From contig JASAND010019905.1 of NCBI GenBank assembly GCA_030248195.1, positions 1-64,000 of the forward strand: a stretch of 64,000 nucleotides of DNA, in the 5' to 3' direction. Position 1 is the first letter of the stretch. Each line of letters starts with the position of its first letter. Shown here piece by piece: positions 1 through 10,669 of the stretch. The notes beneath the pieces are model-generated. The model had not been told where the DNA came from, did not search any database, and saw only the letters and a program-made list of their open reading frames with translations. The stretch comes from Trissonchulus latispiculum. Lineage: Eukaryota > Nematoda > Enoplea > Enoplida > Ironidae. The translations under genes were made by a program, and so were the position numbers.

Positions 1-262
1 CTACACCCAGTTCCTGCCCTTTCCGACCACACACCTTCACAACACCCAGTTTATACTCCTAGTTCTGACATCCAGTTATTATCCTTATCCAACCAAACAC
101 CAGTCAAACACCCTGTTTATACACCTAGTTCTCCCGGATGCCACACCCAGTTACCTTTAATTACACGCCGTCCCTCTGCGTTCTTCCCCGGGTCTTGGGA
201 CCCGGCGTCGTGCCCATTACCTGACACCTACCGTACCTACCATAGCTACTAGTCCGGCCCTA
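1..262 (-). repeat. Terminal short-repeat array of the PolB element, left arm
   Basis: The stretch is an array of degenerate 20-35-base units alternating the words ACCCAGTT and CCTAGTTCT, followed by a C/G-rich block containing GGGACCCGGCGTCG. The same array is found inverted at about 5040-5314 and 5748-5935, and again in this orientation at about 11925-12350. I take it as the terminal or subterminal repeat of the element that carries the polymerase. No gene is visible in it. Confidence 0.75.
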
Positions 263-396
263 ATGTTTTTGGTATTTTTATTATTTTTTCTTTTTACTAC
301 AACTTACACACAATCATATAACAAGTATGTATATACAGTATGTATAGTTAGTCCTAAGGAGGACTGTTGGGATAAAACAAATACTAAACATATAGG

Positions 397-2973
397 TTAT
401 CTGTCCAAAGGCACTGTAGTTACTCCATCTGCTAGCACTTTCCTTTTAGGGTAGAGGTAGGGAAGGGCGTCTTTAGTTTGGAAGTATTTTACCATGTCCC
501 CATCTACAATTCTGAGTCCCCTATTTTCTCCTGATTTTGTATTTCCTGTTTCTAGGACATCTTTGAAATCTTCCGGGGTGTAGCTATTTAGGGCTTTGCT
601 TACTCCTTTGTGGGAGACTTTATTCGTCTTTCCCCATGCTAGGTAAGTTTTACTACAGAGGGCTATTATACCGTCTCCTGTCCATTCTTCCTTGAACAGT
701 CCAGGTATTCGTTTTTGGCTGGAGTCTAGGACAAAGAAATCTTTAAGGGCCTTATCCCACTTTTTCCCATTTATAACCGGGACGCAATCACTTAAATTTT
801 TGGAAGAGCAGGCAAAATAGAGTGAGTCCGTGTCCATTTGACAAAGCTGGAAGGTTTCTGGCCACAAATTGGGTTTCAGGCAGTCGTAGTAGAACTGAAG
901 CATCCTAAGTTTGGCGTACTGATAGACAAAGAACCCCACTAACTCTGGAAGTCGGTAAACAATTTTGGATTTTGCAGATTGAACCTCATATACCCCATTT
1001 CCCAGATCATCTAATCTTCTAAATCTCCACCCGTTTACTTCCCTGCTGGCAGCTGATCGTTGGCAAAATTTGACATCCAAATGTTTTTCCAAGTTTGTAA
1101 TAGTCCAACCATAGTAAGAATTTCCTAGAAGTTTGAACATTTCCCCCTTCAGTGCCAAATCGGGATCGGAATCGGCTGCAGATCGATGGTAAGTTACCTC
1201 ATCCCCCAGTTCTTTGAAGCAAGTTTTAGGTTTGAATTCAATTGCTTGGTGAATTTTTGTAATTTTGAGTCCGTGTTTTAGATACCACTTAATTAGGGGA
1301 GTAGCTAGGAGAATTTTCGCTCCAAAGTAACTGCCAATTAGGCCTCTTCTAGGTTGGTTCATTAGGTCGTTGAATTCGCAGAACTCCCTCATATGATCCC
1401 CGATGTCTTCCCTAGAAATTTCCACGTTTTTGAAAATTGGAGTCATCTCAGCGAAATGTTCTTTTTTATCTTCGGGTACCTCGATGTCTATCTCTGCAAG
1501 TCCAAAGAATCTGTTAGCTTGAATTTGGGTAACTAGTTGTGCGAGGGTTAAAATAGATCGTTTCTTTGGGAGATTGAAGTGCTCATCCATGAGCTGCTGC
1601 ATATCTGGAGAATCTTTCAGTTCTTTGCTATCAAATTCGCATTCCCACTTTTCCAGAAGATCAGAAACCCCCCCATCTTTAATCGCCTGGGAGACTCTTT
1701 CAATTCTTTCCCGTCTTTTAGTCCGATCCTCAGGATCCTGGTTCCCTATCCAACTTGCAACCATGTCCGTGGAAGTAGCAACCGTGAAACTGGAGGACGA
1801 GATTCCTTTCCCGGACCCACCACATCTTCCGGATTTTCCTACTTTCTTTTTGTCCCCCATTCGTAACCGTGCTCAACCCGAACTCGCAGTACCTTTGCTA
1901 TTGATTCTAGCCACATTGCTTCTTTCCTGCCTCTTTGTAGCCACCTTTTGAATTTCTCCATCTTCAGTGGAGTCCCATTCGACGTACATTCCAGTAGACA
2001 TTTCCTGCATTGTGCACCAGAGATATAGGGCATTGGCGTCAAACCCAAAAATTTGAGCAACTTTAAAACCATTTGTAATTTCAGCACTCCAGCTTCGTGG
2101 TATCTGTGAAACACCAAGCTAGGACCCCCAACAATGTTATCTTTTACTAATTTGTGCCAGTTCTGGGTGTATCTATTCCAGAGAGGGAGAATTGTATGTT
2201 TCGGAATTTTATTCATCATGTGTTTGTATGCAAGACCAGGTAGAGAGATAGCCCCACTTTTAAACATGTCGATTCCCATAGTTTTCCAAAAGTCAACCAT
2301 CTTTTCAGCTGCTTGTAGAAATGGGCCAACATCCAGATTATTGTACCAAATTAGGAGTTCTCTAATAGTTTTCATTTTATACTTCCTCCAGGCTGCCACG
2401 AATGCTACGTGGTCTTCGTCTGAAATTTCCTCTTGTTTCAAAGTGGAGTAGAACAAGTCTCGGTGAGGGAATCCCTGTTCTAAAAACTCGAGGGAAGTGA
2501 AGGCTTCGTAGGGAAAGGCTCCCTTTTGTTCAGGAATTTTGAAACTTTTTAGCCACTTTTTGTAGGAGGTACCAGCTGCTAGATAGTTTGTTATGTCTAA
2601 GAAGTACAATTTGGGGGTACAGAGAGCCATGTAGTTGTCATTCTTTTTCACTGTGTATCCGGCTTCCTGTCCACTAAGCAGCAAGTTGGTAATCAAGCAA
2701 GACTTTATAAGGTTCATATCAAATTTTCCTGAATTGAATCCTAGAGTTGGAACAGCTTTAAGCCATTCCTCAAATTCAAAGCGTAGGAAGTTTTTCGTGT
2801 TCTGCTAGACCGGAAAGGGTGGGCTCGTAGATTTCCCTAAGAAGTTCGTAGGCCTTGTCAGCTATTTCTTCCTATGCATAATCTTTCATTCGAACTACCA
2901 GATTGTGAGGATCTCCAGTAGTTATTAGGCAGTTTGGATTCTCATAACCGGGTACATTAGAGGCTACAGAAAC
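397..2973 (-). pseudogene. polB: Protein-primed family B DNA polymerase, left arm, broken
   Basis: Two overlapping reading frames (397-1860 and 1839-2717) plus an upstream fragment to about 2970 together cover most of a Polinton-type protein-primed DNA polymerase B. Visible motifs, N to C: an exonuclease II motif (GFNSGKFD, near 2717-2750), an exonuclease III-like YNNLD near 2345, palm motif B (KLLGNSYYG) and palm motif C (QMDTDSLYF), which holds the catalytic aspartates. The frame breaks near 1850 and again upstream of 2717, where stops interrupt the exonuclease region. The exonuclease I segment is absent because the palindrome junction at about 2973 replaces it. The C-terminal stop is at 397-399. 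The gene therefore cannot encode a complete enzyme. Confidence 0.88.
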
Positions 2974-4902
2974 GGATGTTGGCCCATTTCTACAAGCAGC
3001 TGAAAAGATGGTTGACTTTTGGAAAACTATGGGAATCGACATGTTTAAAAGTGGGGCTATCTCTCTACCTGGTCTTGCATACAAACACATGATGAATAAA
3101 ATTCCGAAACATACAATTCTCCCTCTCTGGAATAGATACACCCAGAACTGGCACAAATTAGTAAAAGATAACATTGTTGGGGGTCCTAGCTTGGTGTTTC
3201 ACAGATACCACGAAGCTGGAGTTACTGAAATTACAAATGGTTTTAAAGTTGCTCAAATTTTTGGGTTTGACGCCAATGCCCTATATCTCTGGTGCACAAT
3301 GCAGGAAATGCCTACTGGAATGTACGCCGAATGGAAACCCACTGAAGATGGGAAATTCAAAAGGTGGCTACAAAGAGGCAGGAAAGAAGCAATGTGGCTA
3401 GAATATATGGCAAAGGTACTGGGAGTTCGGGTTGAACACGGTTACAATGGGGGACAAAAGAGGGTAGGAAAATCCAAAGTTGACGGGTGGGTCCAGGAAA
3501 GGAATCTCGTCCTCCAGTTTCACGGTTGCTACTTCCACGGACATGGTTGCGAGTTGGATAGGAACCAGGATCCGGAGGATCGGACTAAAAGACGGGAAAG
3601 AACTGAAAGAGTCTCCCAGGCAATTAAAGATGGGGGTTTCGATCTTCTGGAAAAATGGGAATGCGAATTTGATAAAGAACTAAAAGATTCTCCAGATATG
3701 CAGCAGTTCATGGATGAGCACTTCAATCTCCCAAAGAAACGATCTATTTTAACTTTCGCACAACTAGTTACCCAAATTCAAGCTAACAGATTCTTTGGAC
3801 TTGCAGAGATAGACATCGAGGTGCCCGAAGATAAAAAAGAACATTTCGCTGAGATGACTCCAATTTTCAAAAACGTGGAAATTTCCAGAGAAGACATCGG
3901 CGACCATATGAGGGAGTTCTGCGAATTCAACGACCTAATGAACCAACCTAGAAGAGGCCTAATTGGCAGTTACTTTGGAACGAAAATTCTTCTAGCTACT
4001 CCCCTAATTAAGTGGTATCTAAAACACGGACTCAAAATTACAAAAATTCACCAAGCTATTGAATTCAAACCTAAAACTTGCTTCAAAGAACTGGAGGATG
4101 AGGTAACTTACCATCGATCTGCAGCCGATTCCGATCCCGATTTGGCACTGAAGGGGGAAATGTTCAAACTTCTAGGAAATTCTTACTATGGTCGGACTAT
4201 TACAAACTTGGAAAAACATTTGGATGTCAAATTTTGCCAACGATCAGCTGCCAGCAGGGAAGTAAACGGGTGGAGATTTAGAAGATTAGATGATCTGGGA
4301 AATGGGGTATATGAGGTTCAATCTGCAAAATCCAAAATTGTTTACCGACTTCCAGAGTTAGTGGGGTTCTTTGTCTATCAGTACGCCAAACTTAGGATGC
4401 TTCAGTTCTACTACGACTGCCTGAAACCCAATTTGTGGCCAGAAACCTTCCAGCTTTGTCAAATGGACACGGACTCACTCTATTTTGCCTGCTCTTCCAA
4501 AAATTTAAGTGATTGCGTCCCGGTTATAAATGGGAAAAAGTGGGATAAGGCCCTTAAAGATTTTTTGTCCAAGACTCCAGCCAAAAACGAATACCTGGAC
4601 TGTTCAAGGAAGAATGGACAGGAGACGGTATAATAGCCCTCTGTAGTAAAACTTACCTAGCATGGGGAAAGACGAATAAAGTCTCCCACAAAGGAGTAAG
4701 CAAAGCCCTAAATAGCTACACCCCGGAAGATTTTAAAGATGTCCTAGAAACAGGAAATACAAAATCAGGAGAAAATAGGGGACTCAGAATTGTAGATGGG
4801 GACATGGTAAAATACTTCCAAACTAAAGACGCCCTTCCCTACCTCTACCCTAAAAGGAAAGTGCTAGCAGATGGAGTAACTACAGTGCCTTTGGACAGAT
4901 AA
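2973..4902 (+). pseudogene. polB: Protein-primed family B DNA polymerase, right arm, truncated
   Basis: This is the inverted second copy of the same polymerase. It begins abruptly at the palindrome junction inside the exonuclease domain and is open from 3008 to 4633. It covers the palm domain with motif A (FGFDANALYLW), motif B (KLLGNSYYGRT) and motif C (QMDTDSLYF). A frameshift near 4565 breaks it shortly after motif C; the remaining C-terminal sequence continues in another frame to the stop at 4900-4902. Unlike the left arm, it stays in frame across the region matching 1850. Its loss of the exonuclease N-terminus marks it as a derivative, not an independent functional gene. Confidence 0.87.
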
Positions 4903-5314
4903 CCTACATGTTTAGTATTTGTTTATCCCAACAGTCCTCCTTAGGACTAACTATACATACTGTACATACTTGTTGTATATTGATTGTGTGTAAGTTGTAG
5001 TAAAAAGAAAAAATAATAAAAATACCAAAAACATTAGGGCCGGACTAGTAGGTACGTAGGTAGACTAGGTAGGTGTCCGGTAATGGGCCGACGCCGGGTC
5101 CCAAGAACCGGGGGAAGAACGCAGAGGGACGGCGTGTAATGAAAGGTTACTGGGTGTGGCATCCGGGAGAACTAGGTGTATAAGCAGGGTGTTTGACTGG
5201 TGTTTGGTTGGTAAGGATAATAACTGGATGTCAGAACTAGGAGTATAAACTGGGTGTTGTGAAGGTGTGTGGTTGGTGTGGGTAAAAACTGGGTGTAGAG
5301 CAGGGTATCAGAAC
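4903..5314 (+). repeat. Terminal short-repeat array of the PolB element, right arm
   Basis: This is the inverted counterpart of the array at the left window edge, with the same order of units (AACTGGGTG, AACTAGGAG) and the same GC-rich block around 5085-5110. It continues at 5748 after an inserted element. No gene is visible. Confidence 0.75.
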
Positions 5315-5747
5315 CTGGGTTTATTTTACTGGGGGGGGGGGGGGGGGGGGGCCCCCCCCACTTTTTGGGTTCCCCCCCCACTCGAGCACCTCCCCCCCCA
5401 CTCGGCCCCCCCCCACTTTTTTGGGCTTCCCCCCCCCCCTCACTATAGGGTGCCCAGAAAATGTCAAATTTTTAGGATTTTTGGTCAAAATTTTCAAAAT
5501 TTTTCCGGCTTCGCCGGAAATTTTTGGTCAAAAATCGTCTTTTTTGGTGCTAAAACTCAATTTTTGAGCACTTTTAAGCTTAGTTATAGCAGCATATGTA
5601 GAAAACAGGCTTTTTATAAGGTATTTTTAGCATTTTTAGCCCATTTTATTCCCCCCCCCCCCACTTTTCGACCTCCCCCCCCACTAGTGGGGGGGGGGTC
5701 TCCCCCCCCCCCCCCCCCCCACTTTTTTTCGCCTAAAGTAAACCCAG
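5315..5747. mobile_element. 433-bp G-tract transposon with AGAAC target duplication
   Basis: The insertion begins CTGGGTTTA and ends TAAACCCAG and is flanked by a direct AGAAC at 5310-5314 and 5748-5752. The uninterrupted target is present in this window at about 12060-12080, in inverted orientation, which gives a pre-insertion site. Inside are long G and C runs, a CCGGCTTCGCCGG hairpin and a block (about 5575-5620) that recurs at 24545-24590. It has no coding capacity. The 5-bp duplication and short inverted ends indicate a non-autonomous DNA transposon; I cannot assign the superfamily. Confidence 0.75.
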
Positions 5748-5935
5748 AGAACTAGGAGTATGACAGGACGAACTGGGGGAACAACCAGGAAGAACTAGGA
5801 GTAACTACTAGGTGAACTGGGAGTATGTGTCGTGACCGCGCAAGGGACGATAGAACTGGCAGTAGGACGGGTCGAAGGTCAGTTGCTCCCGAGAGCGGGG
5901 GTCGAAATGTGCACCATATACTACTACCGGACCCT
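5748..5935 (+). repeat. Continuation of the PolB-element repeat array
   Basis: After the inserted element the short-repeat array resumes (GAACTAGGAGTATGAC and similar units) and ends near 5935. The inverted copy at 11890-12060 shows the same units without interruption. No gene is visible. Confidence 0.7.
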
Positions 5936-6815
5936 ACAGACGGCAAAGTGGAACCAGCACAGCAAGATGGGTGGGTCAGACGGCAAAACGGACACCGGGA
6001 ATGAGCTGGGCCCACCAGAAAACCCCTATAGACAAAGTTTGGAGAGGCTTTGTAAAGCCTACTATGGACCTCCGGGAAGCGGTTACCGACCTGACCCCTC
6101 AGACGGTCAAGTGGAACCAACCCAGCAACCTGGGTTACTCGGGCAGCAAAACTGATAGCGGGAACCGATTCTCCGTCCCAAAAAACCTTTGTATGCAAAA
6201 TTTGAGCCACCCATGTAGCAAAATAAGCGAAAAATTTAAGTTCAAAGTTCAACCCAAAATTCACCAACTTTGGCCGGCCAGTACCGAAAAATTACGCATG
6301 GAGACGGAAAATCATATAGCATTTGAACGACCCCGATATGTGTACTGTTTAACCACATAGTCAGTATTACCCCATATATAGCCCAATCTGACTTATTAAG
6401 GCGCCTTTGAAGCATACTTTTTGGCCATTTTAGCGTTTTGGTCGACTTTGGCCCTCCAGCCAAAAATTTTTTCCGGCTCTGGGAAGCATAAAAACTAGCT
6501 TATTTTCTTATTTTTGATTTGTACTACAAGAATATAGATGGGTTTCATAGGCAAAAATTTTTCTATCTGTAGTTATTCAAGCTACAAAACCCCCTTATGA
6601 GACATCAAAAGCGAGAAACCGGAAAAAACATCACTCTCGCAAGCGATTTTTGGCATAACTTTTTAACGGAAAGTGTTACGGGGATGAAACTTCAGGAACA
6701 TACTAAACTCGACACGTACAATTTTTTGCGCACATTATCTGCGCAGGATCTGCGCAGGAATCATATTATAGGGGTCGCTACCGCGACCCCTATGATTCAT
6801 ACAAAAATTTATTTA
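5936..6815 (+). repeat. Dispersed repeat family A, copy 1
   Basis: A non-coding repeat of about 880 bases that recurs nearly whole at 13169-14092 and 15999-16862 and as fragments at about 11715-11890 and 18075-18204. Its first 330 bases consist of two diverged ~165-base units sharing the words AAGTGGAACCA and CGGCAAAAC. It ends with repeated TCTGCGCAGG words and a 9-bp hairpin (AGGGGTCGC-TACC-GCGACCCCT). Open frames within it are not conserved between copies. Confidence 0.75.
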
Positions 6816-7055
6816 TCCAGAGAGTGAACATGAAACAAAAACATTAACTACAGAAAATTCCACATTTGAACAAAATTCAGGAAACATTTTGAAAATTTGT
6901 TCTAAATAATTTTGCAATTATGTAAAAAAATTGTGCAAACTTTCAAAATTTGCTCCATTTGCCGGATCGGCGATTCGGAAAAATCAAGCCGATCCGATCC
7001 GAAAATTTGTCGATCCGATCCGACCCGATCCGCCGATCCGATCCACATCACTAAT
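6816..7055. repeat. AT-rich spacer with a GATCC-type microsatellite
   Basis: The first part is AT-rich without visible features. About 6963-7046 is a degenerate CCGATCCGAT simple repeat. No gene is visible. Confidence 0.55.
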
Positions 7056-7108
7056 AACAAGCTAAGGAATTAAAAGCCGATGTTCTAAAATCTAAACAAG
7101 TCCAATTT

Positions 7109-7145
<37 letters not shown>

Positions 7146-9310
7146 AGCTGATGTTACCTAAGTTCATAACCAGATTAGATTTTACAAAACGGAATTTATA
7201 CAATAACAGTAATAATCAGAAAAGTTTTAATTGTGTCTGAAGTACGGAGAGAATAAAAGTAAACTAAAATGGTAATAGATATCTTTTGTTTTCTAAAGAT
7301 GTAAATGGCATTATTATTTGTTATTTTCCGTTTTGAAAATGCTGCAACTTTTCTGCTTCTAGTAAAGTTAAAATAACTTTTGACAATGACTAGAAATTAT
7401 CAGACAAGCCAGACAAAACCTAAACGTGTTTCTGACTTATTTTGCCGAAAGCTGTAAGAGCAGTTTTTGGTGCTCGCAAAAATTTCGTGGAATCAGTTTC
7501 TATCTACTTATAGCAAGCTTAACAAAAAAATAACCCGAAATTTTAACAAAAAAATCACCCCACCCTGACTCACAGGAAAGTCGCAGAGACCCAATTTTTT
7601 GCATGGTGATAGCCACACATCTCGGCATTACAACCGGTGAGTTTGAGCCCCTAGGCCCTCTCCATGCGTTCAGGGCAGACCCTTAAGTGAGGGTACCCAA
7701 AAGTGACCTTAAAAACGTTTATGACCGAAGTTCGGATTTCGGCTGCTATTTACTAAGAGAAAACACTAGGCAACCCATATTGTGCATGTGACATGTCCTG
7801 ACTGTGGGCTATCGATACATATATAGAAGTTCCCAGTTGGACCTCTGTGCCGTCCTGGGGTGGGTGATTTTTTTGTTAAAATTTTAACAAATAAAAAATC
7901 ATTTTTATGTTTTGTTACTGAAGCCAGAACAGCAGCTAAGCAGCTAGAGCAAAACTAACGTCAAATTCGAGCTCAGCGACCTCGAAAACCCTTATATACG
8001 TTGTTTTTGAGGTTGCCTGGCACTTCTGGTAGTCCAACCTGGTAACCAGCCGGGCCTGAACCGTCCGACGGTAAACGTGATCCCAGAAGTCAGTATTAGC
8101 CTATAGTTACCTAAAAACTAATCCCAGATTTGAATTCAGCGCCCTCGAAAACCCCCTAGGACATGTTTATAGCCACTTCGGACTGTCCAGTTGGTACCTG
8201 GAGGGCCCGGACGGGTCCGGCAGGGGTCACGTGACCGTGGGTCATACCCCAGCAACATACGAAGTTCTGAGTTTCTCTGCCAAAATGACTCCGAATAGGT
8301 TATAATCACTCACAAACACGAAAAAACAACGTTTTAGCCTTTAAAACGGCGCTTTAGAGCCACCAGACTTCATAGTGGACGCTGTCGGGGGCCATCAGTG
8401 ACCACTAAGACTTCGGCGGGGTCTTAGTTGGAGCACTAGATTAGCGGTTTGGGGTTCTAAATACGTTATATATTTAGTGCGCTCTATCCAAAACTGATGA
8501 GAAAAAGTTGCTAGCTGCTTTCTGGGATCCGATCCGCCACTGATTTTTTTGTTAACGGGTGATTTTTTTGTTAAACCTTGAACAAAAAAAGCACACATCT
8601 ACATCAAAATCATCAGTCTACTGCTACTTACTGGTAGGTCGTAGAGCAACAAAACTGGGGTGGTTTTAAAGCAGCTTAGCCCAAGACCTATCCATGGGTC
8701 CTCAAAGTAATCGATTTGGTTTAGTTTTGCGAAAATTCCAGCTAAAAAACCGAATTTTGATTTTTTTGTTAAGCTTGCTATATTTAGCTTAATTGAAAAT
8801 TCAGCTTAACTATATATATAGTTAAAAAATTAAATTTTATTTGCCAGCAAATCTTTAAAAGTCAACTTGCATTCGATTAAATTATTCATCGAAATTCGTA
8901 TGTGGAATGTAAAAATATAGATGCCGTTTATTCATCGAAAATCTGCTCGAATAATACAAATATATATAGCATTTTCATACCGTGTATAATTAATTTTAAA
9001 TTTTAAATTTTAATTTTAAAGCTATAATATAGTAAAGTTTAACTATGCTATAAGACAAAAATCTCTTAATAAATTGCAAACTTCATGTCCCTGCATTGAA
9101 ATAACTATATATATAAAATGTAAAGCAAACGTTCTAGTAAAATGTAAAGCAATGTTCTAGTAACTATAAAAAAGCGAAAAATTGTGCAAAAATTGTCCAA
9201 AACGTCAGAAAAAATTTTCGATTTTTGTAGTGTTAAAGAGCTGGTTCCGGTTCCGGTACCGGTTTTTAAAGCCAGTTCCGGTTCCGGTTTTTTGGAGTTC
9301 CGGTCGATCC

Positions 9311-9313
<3 letters not shown>
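7056..9313 (+). repeat. Dispersed repeat family B, copy 1 (interrupted)
   Basis: The flanks 7056-7512 and 8779-9313 match 25253-26184 in order and orientation. The shared block is AT-rich, ends in GGTTCCGGTTCC repeats, then GGTCGATCCCTAAT, then a TA microsatellite. This copy also has a (TA)n run at about 7112-7141. The comparison with copy 2 shows that 7513-8778 is an insertion. No gene is visible. Confidence 0.75.
7513..8778. mobile_element. 1.27-kb DNA transposon with TATA duplication, inserted in repeat B
   Basis: The element starts GCAAGCTTAACAAAAAAAT and ends with its inverse, ATTTTTTTGTTAAGCTTGC (8760-8778). TATA lies on both sides, while the paralogous site at about 25660 has a single TATA, so the empty target is visible. 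The terminal word TGATTTTTTTGTTAA recurs inside near 7866, 8543 and 8560, which looks like iterated transposase-binding sites. There is no reading frame for a transposase, so it would move in trans. It resembles the element at 26237-27486 in size, target duplication and architecture. Confidence 0.8.

Positions 9314-9374
<61 letters not shown>
9314..9374. repeat. (TA)n microsatellite
   Basis: About 30 TA dinucleotides in a row following the end of repeat B. Reading frames across it are artefacts of the simple repeat. Confidence 0.95.
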
Positions 9375-9375
<1 letters not shown>

Positions 9376-9378
9376 TAG

Positions 9379-9780
9379 CACTAGCGTAGCCAGAAAAAAA
9401 TTTCGGGGGGGGGAATGCAAAATTGTGTCGGGGGGCCTGGGGGGCGGAGCCCCCCAGAAGCTGAGAAATTTTTCTATTTTGTGACCTTCGTGGAATTTTT
9501 ACAGAGCATTCGTCGAAATTGCAATAATATTTAAGGCGCAGTGCGTGTTCATGCATCCAAATGATGCAGAACTTGGTCAAAGTACACCAAATAGGGTAAT
9601 TGGTACTTATTTTCAAGTGCGAAACACGTATTATAATGTTATAATACACTGAGTTCGCGCCGAAGGCGCAAAAATTTTTTGAAAAATGGGCGTTTTACAC
9701 ATGGCAGGAAAAAATTCCTGGGGGGCAACACAATTTCGGGGGGGGGAATTCCCCCCATTCCCCCCCTGGCTACGCGCCTG
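9379..9780 (+). mobile_element. 402-bp hAT-like MITE, copy 1
   Basis: The element has imperfect 15-base inverted ends (CACTAGCGTAGCCAG left, CTGGCTACGCGCCTG right) and no coding capacity. It is the same family as 10889-11289, in opposite orientation. Inside is a G-rich hairpin ending CCCCCCAGAAG and a GCGCCGAAGGCGC hairpin near 9660. The flanking octamers (TATCATAG, TATACAAG) match at only some positions, so the target duplication has decayed or the right side was replaced by the next element. Confidence 0.7.
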
Positions 9781-9783
9781 TAT

Positions 9784-10594
9784 ACAAGAACCAAAAATGC
9801 TCCTTCGTCGCATGTAAAATATATACATATGAGTACTCTCAGGCAGGTTGTACAAAGACGGAAACTAGCCTGTAAAATGCATATGAGTGGCGTTGAGGTT
9901 GTAAATTAAGGGAAACAAGTTGCAACGGCTCAACATATGAGCCTGTCCTATAACGAGGCTCATATTGGCGTAGGTCATAATATAATTTGTCGAAATTTGA
10001 CTTTCATATAAATAGCACGTAAAGCTTTTCATTACAAAATTGTCCTTCACACATCTTGTCGCTAAGACATTATACTGTGCATACGCATTATACGGCATGC
10101 CACTCTGCGCTCTGACTCAGAGCCATGTGGGGAAAGCATTACGTATGTGAGAGTAGTGTGTCATAGTGTTCCGAGAATACAGTAGATGTACTATAGTGCT
10201 TCCGGAAATAGTAGGTGCCATGGTGTTTCGGGGAACATCAGCTTGCATATGTACAGTAAACTTGAGGTGTCGCAGTTCACTTTTCTGTCCATTTCTTTCA
10301 AGCCACAATGTTAACATGTTATGTCTATTCATTCGTTTTTTCTTTAATATGATGACCTGATGATCTTTCAGATGGCTGCACTGTGAAGCCAATATGAGCC
10401 TCGTTATAGGACAGGCTCATATGTTAAGCCGTTGCAACTTGTTTCCCTTAATTTACAACCTCAACGCCACTCATATGCATTTTACAGGCATTTTCATTTT
10501 TATTTTTCATTTACATTTTTCCGTCTTTGTACAACCTGCCTGAGAGTACTCATATGTATTTTACATGCGTCGAAGGAGCATTTTTGGTTCTTGT
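9784..10594. mobile_element. Foldback DNA transposon with iterated arms (ACAAG...TGCTCC family)
   Basis: The ends are inverted copies of ACAAGAACCAAAAATGCTCC. The arms (about 9784-9970 and 10388-10594) are long inverted repeats. Each arm contains about three diverged ~53-base units, each starting CATATGAG and containing GTTGTA or GTTGCA. The right arm has a ~35-base AT-rich insertion near 10490-10525. The centre, about 9970-10388, has no convincing reading frame. Related elements are at 14520, 17064, 44144-44845 and near 62757-63690. Confidence 0.75.
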
Positions 10595-10669
10595 TTTCCA
10601 TTCTTTTACATATGTATGCGCAAAAAAGAACCAACATAATATATTTCCGAACACCATGCGCAAGCAGAT

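Larger units (their letters stand above)
1..5304. repeat. Large inverted repeat (palindrome) carrying two PolB copies
   Basis: The sequence from the left window edge to about 2332 is repeated in inverted orientation from about 2973 to about 5304. Between them lies a unique spacer of about 640 bases. Each arm contains the same order, read outward from the centre: polymerase coding sequence, a G-rich processed border, then the array of short 'CCTAGTTCT / ACCCAGTT' repeats. The arms differ by scattered substitutions and small indels, so they are closely similar but not identical. The left arm runs off the window. An inverted duplication of one element end, or gene conversion between arms, would explain it; an assembly artefact is less likely because the arms carry different frameshifts. 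Confidence 0.9.

Noticed and set aside
1574..1951. Open frames on the plus strand across the left polymerase arm
   Set aside because: They are antisense shadows of the polymerase pseudogene and have no domain of their own.
5971..6360. 129-codon frame in repeat A
   Set aside because: The frame is not kept in the other copies at 13169 and 15999, where stops and shifts occur; the repeat is non-coding.
6740..6800. Helitron 3' end suggested by the AGGGGTCGC hairpin
   Set aside because: The CTRR end expected just after the hairpin is absent, and the hairpin is missing from one of the three copies.
9182..9649. Frames running through the TA microsatellite
   Set aside because: They encode only alternating Ile-Tyr from the simple repeat plus transposon sequence.
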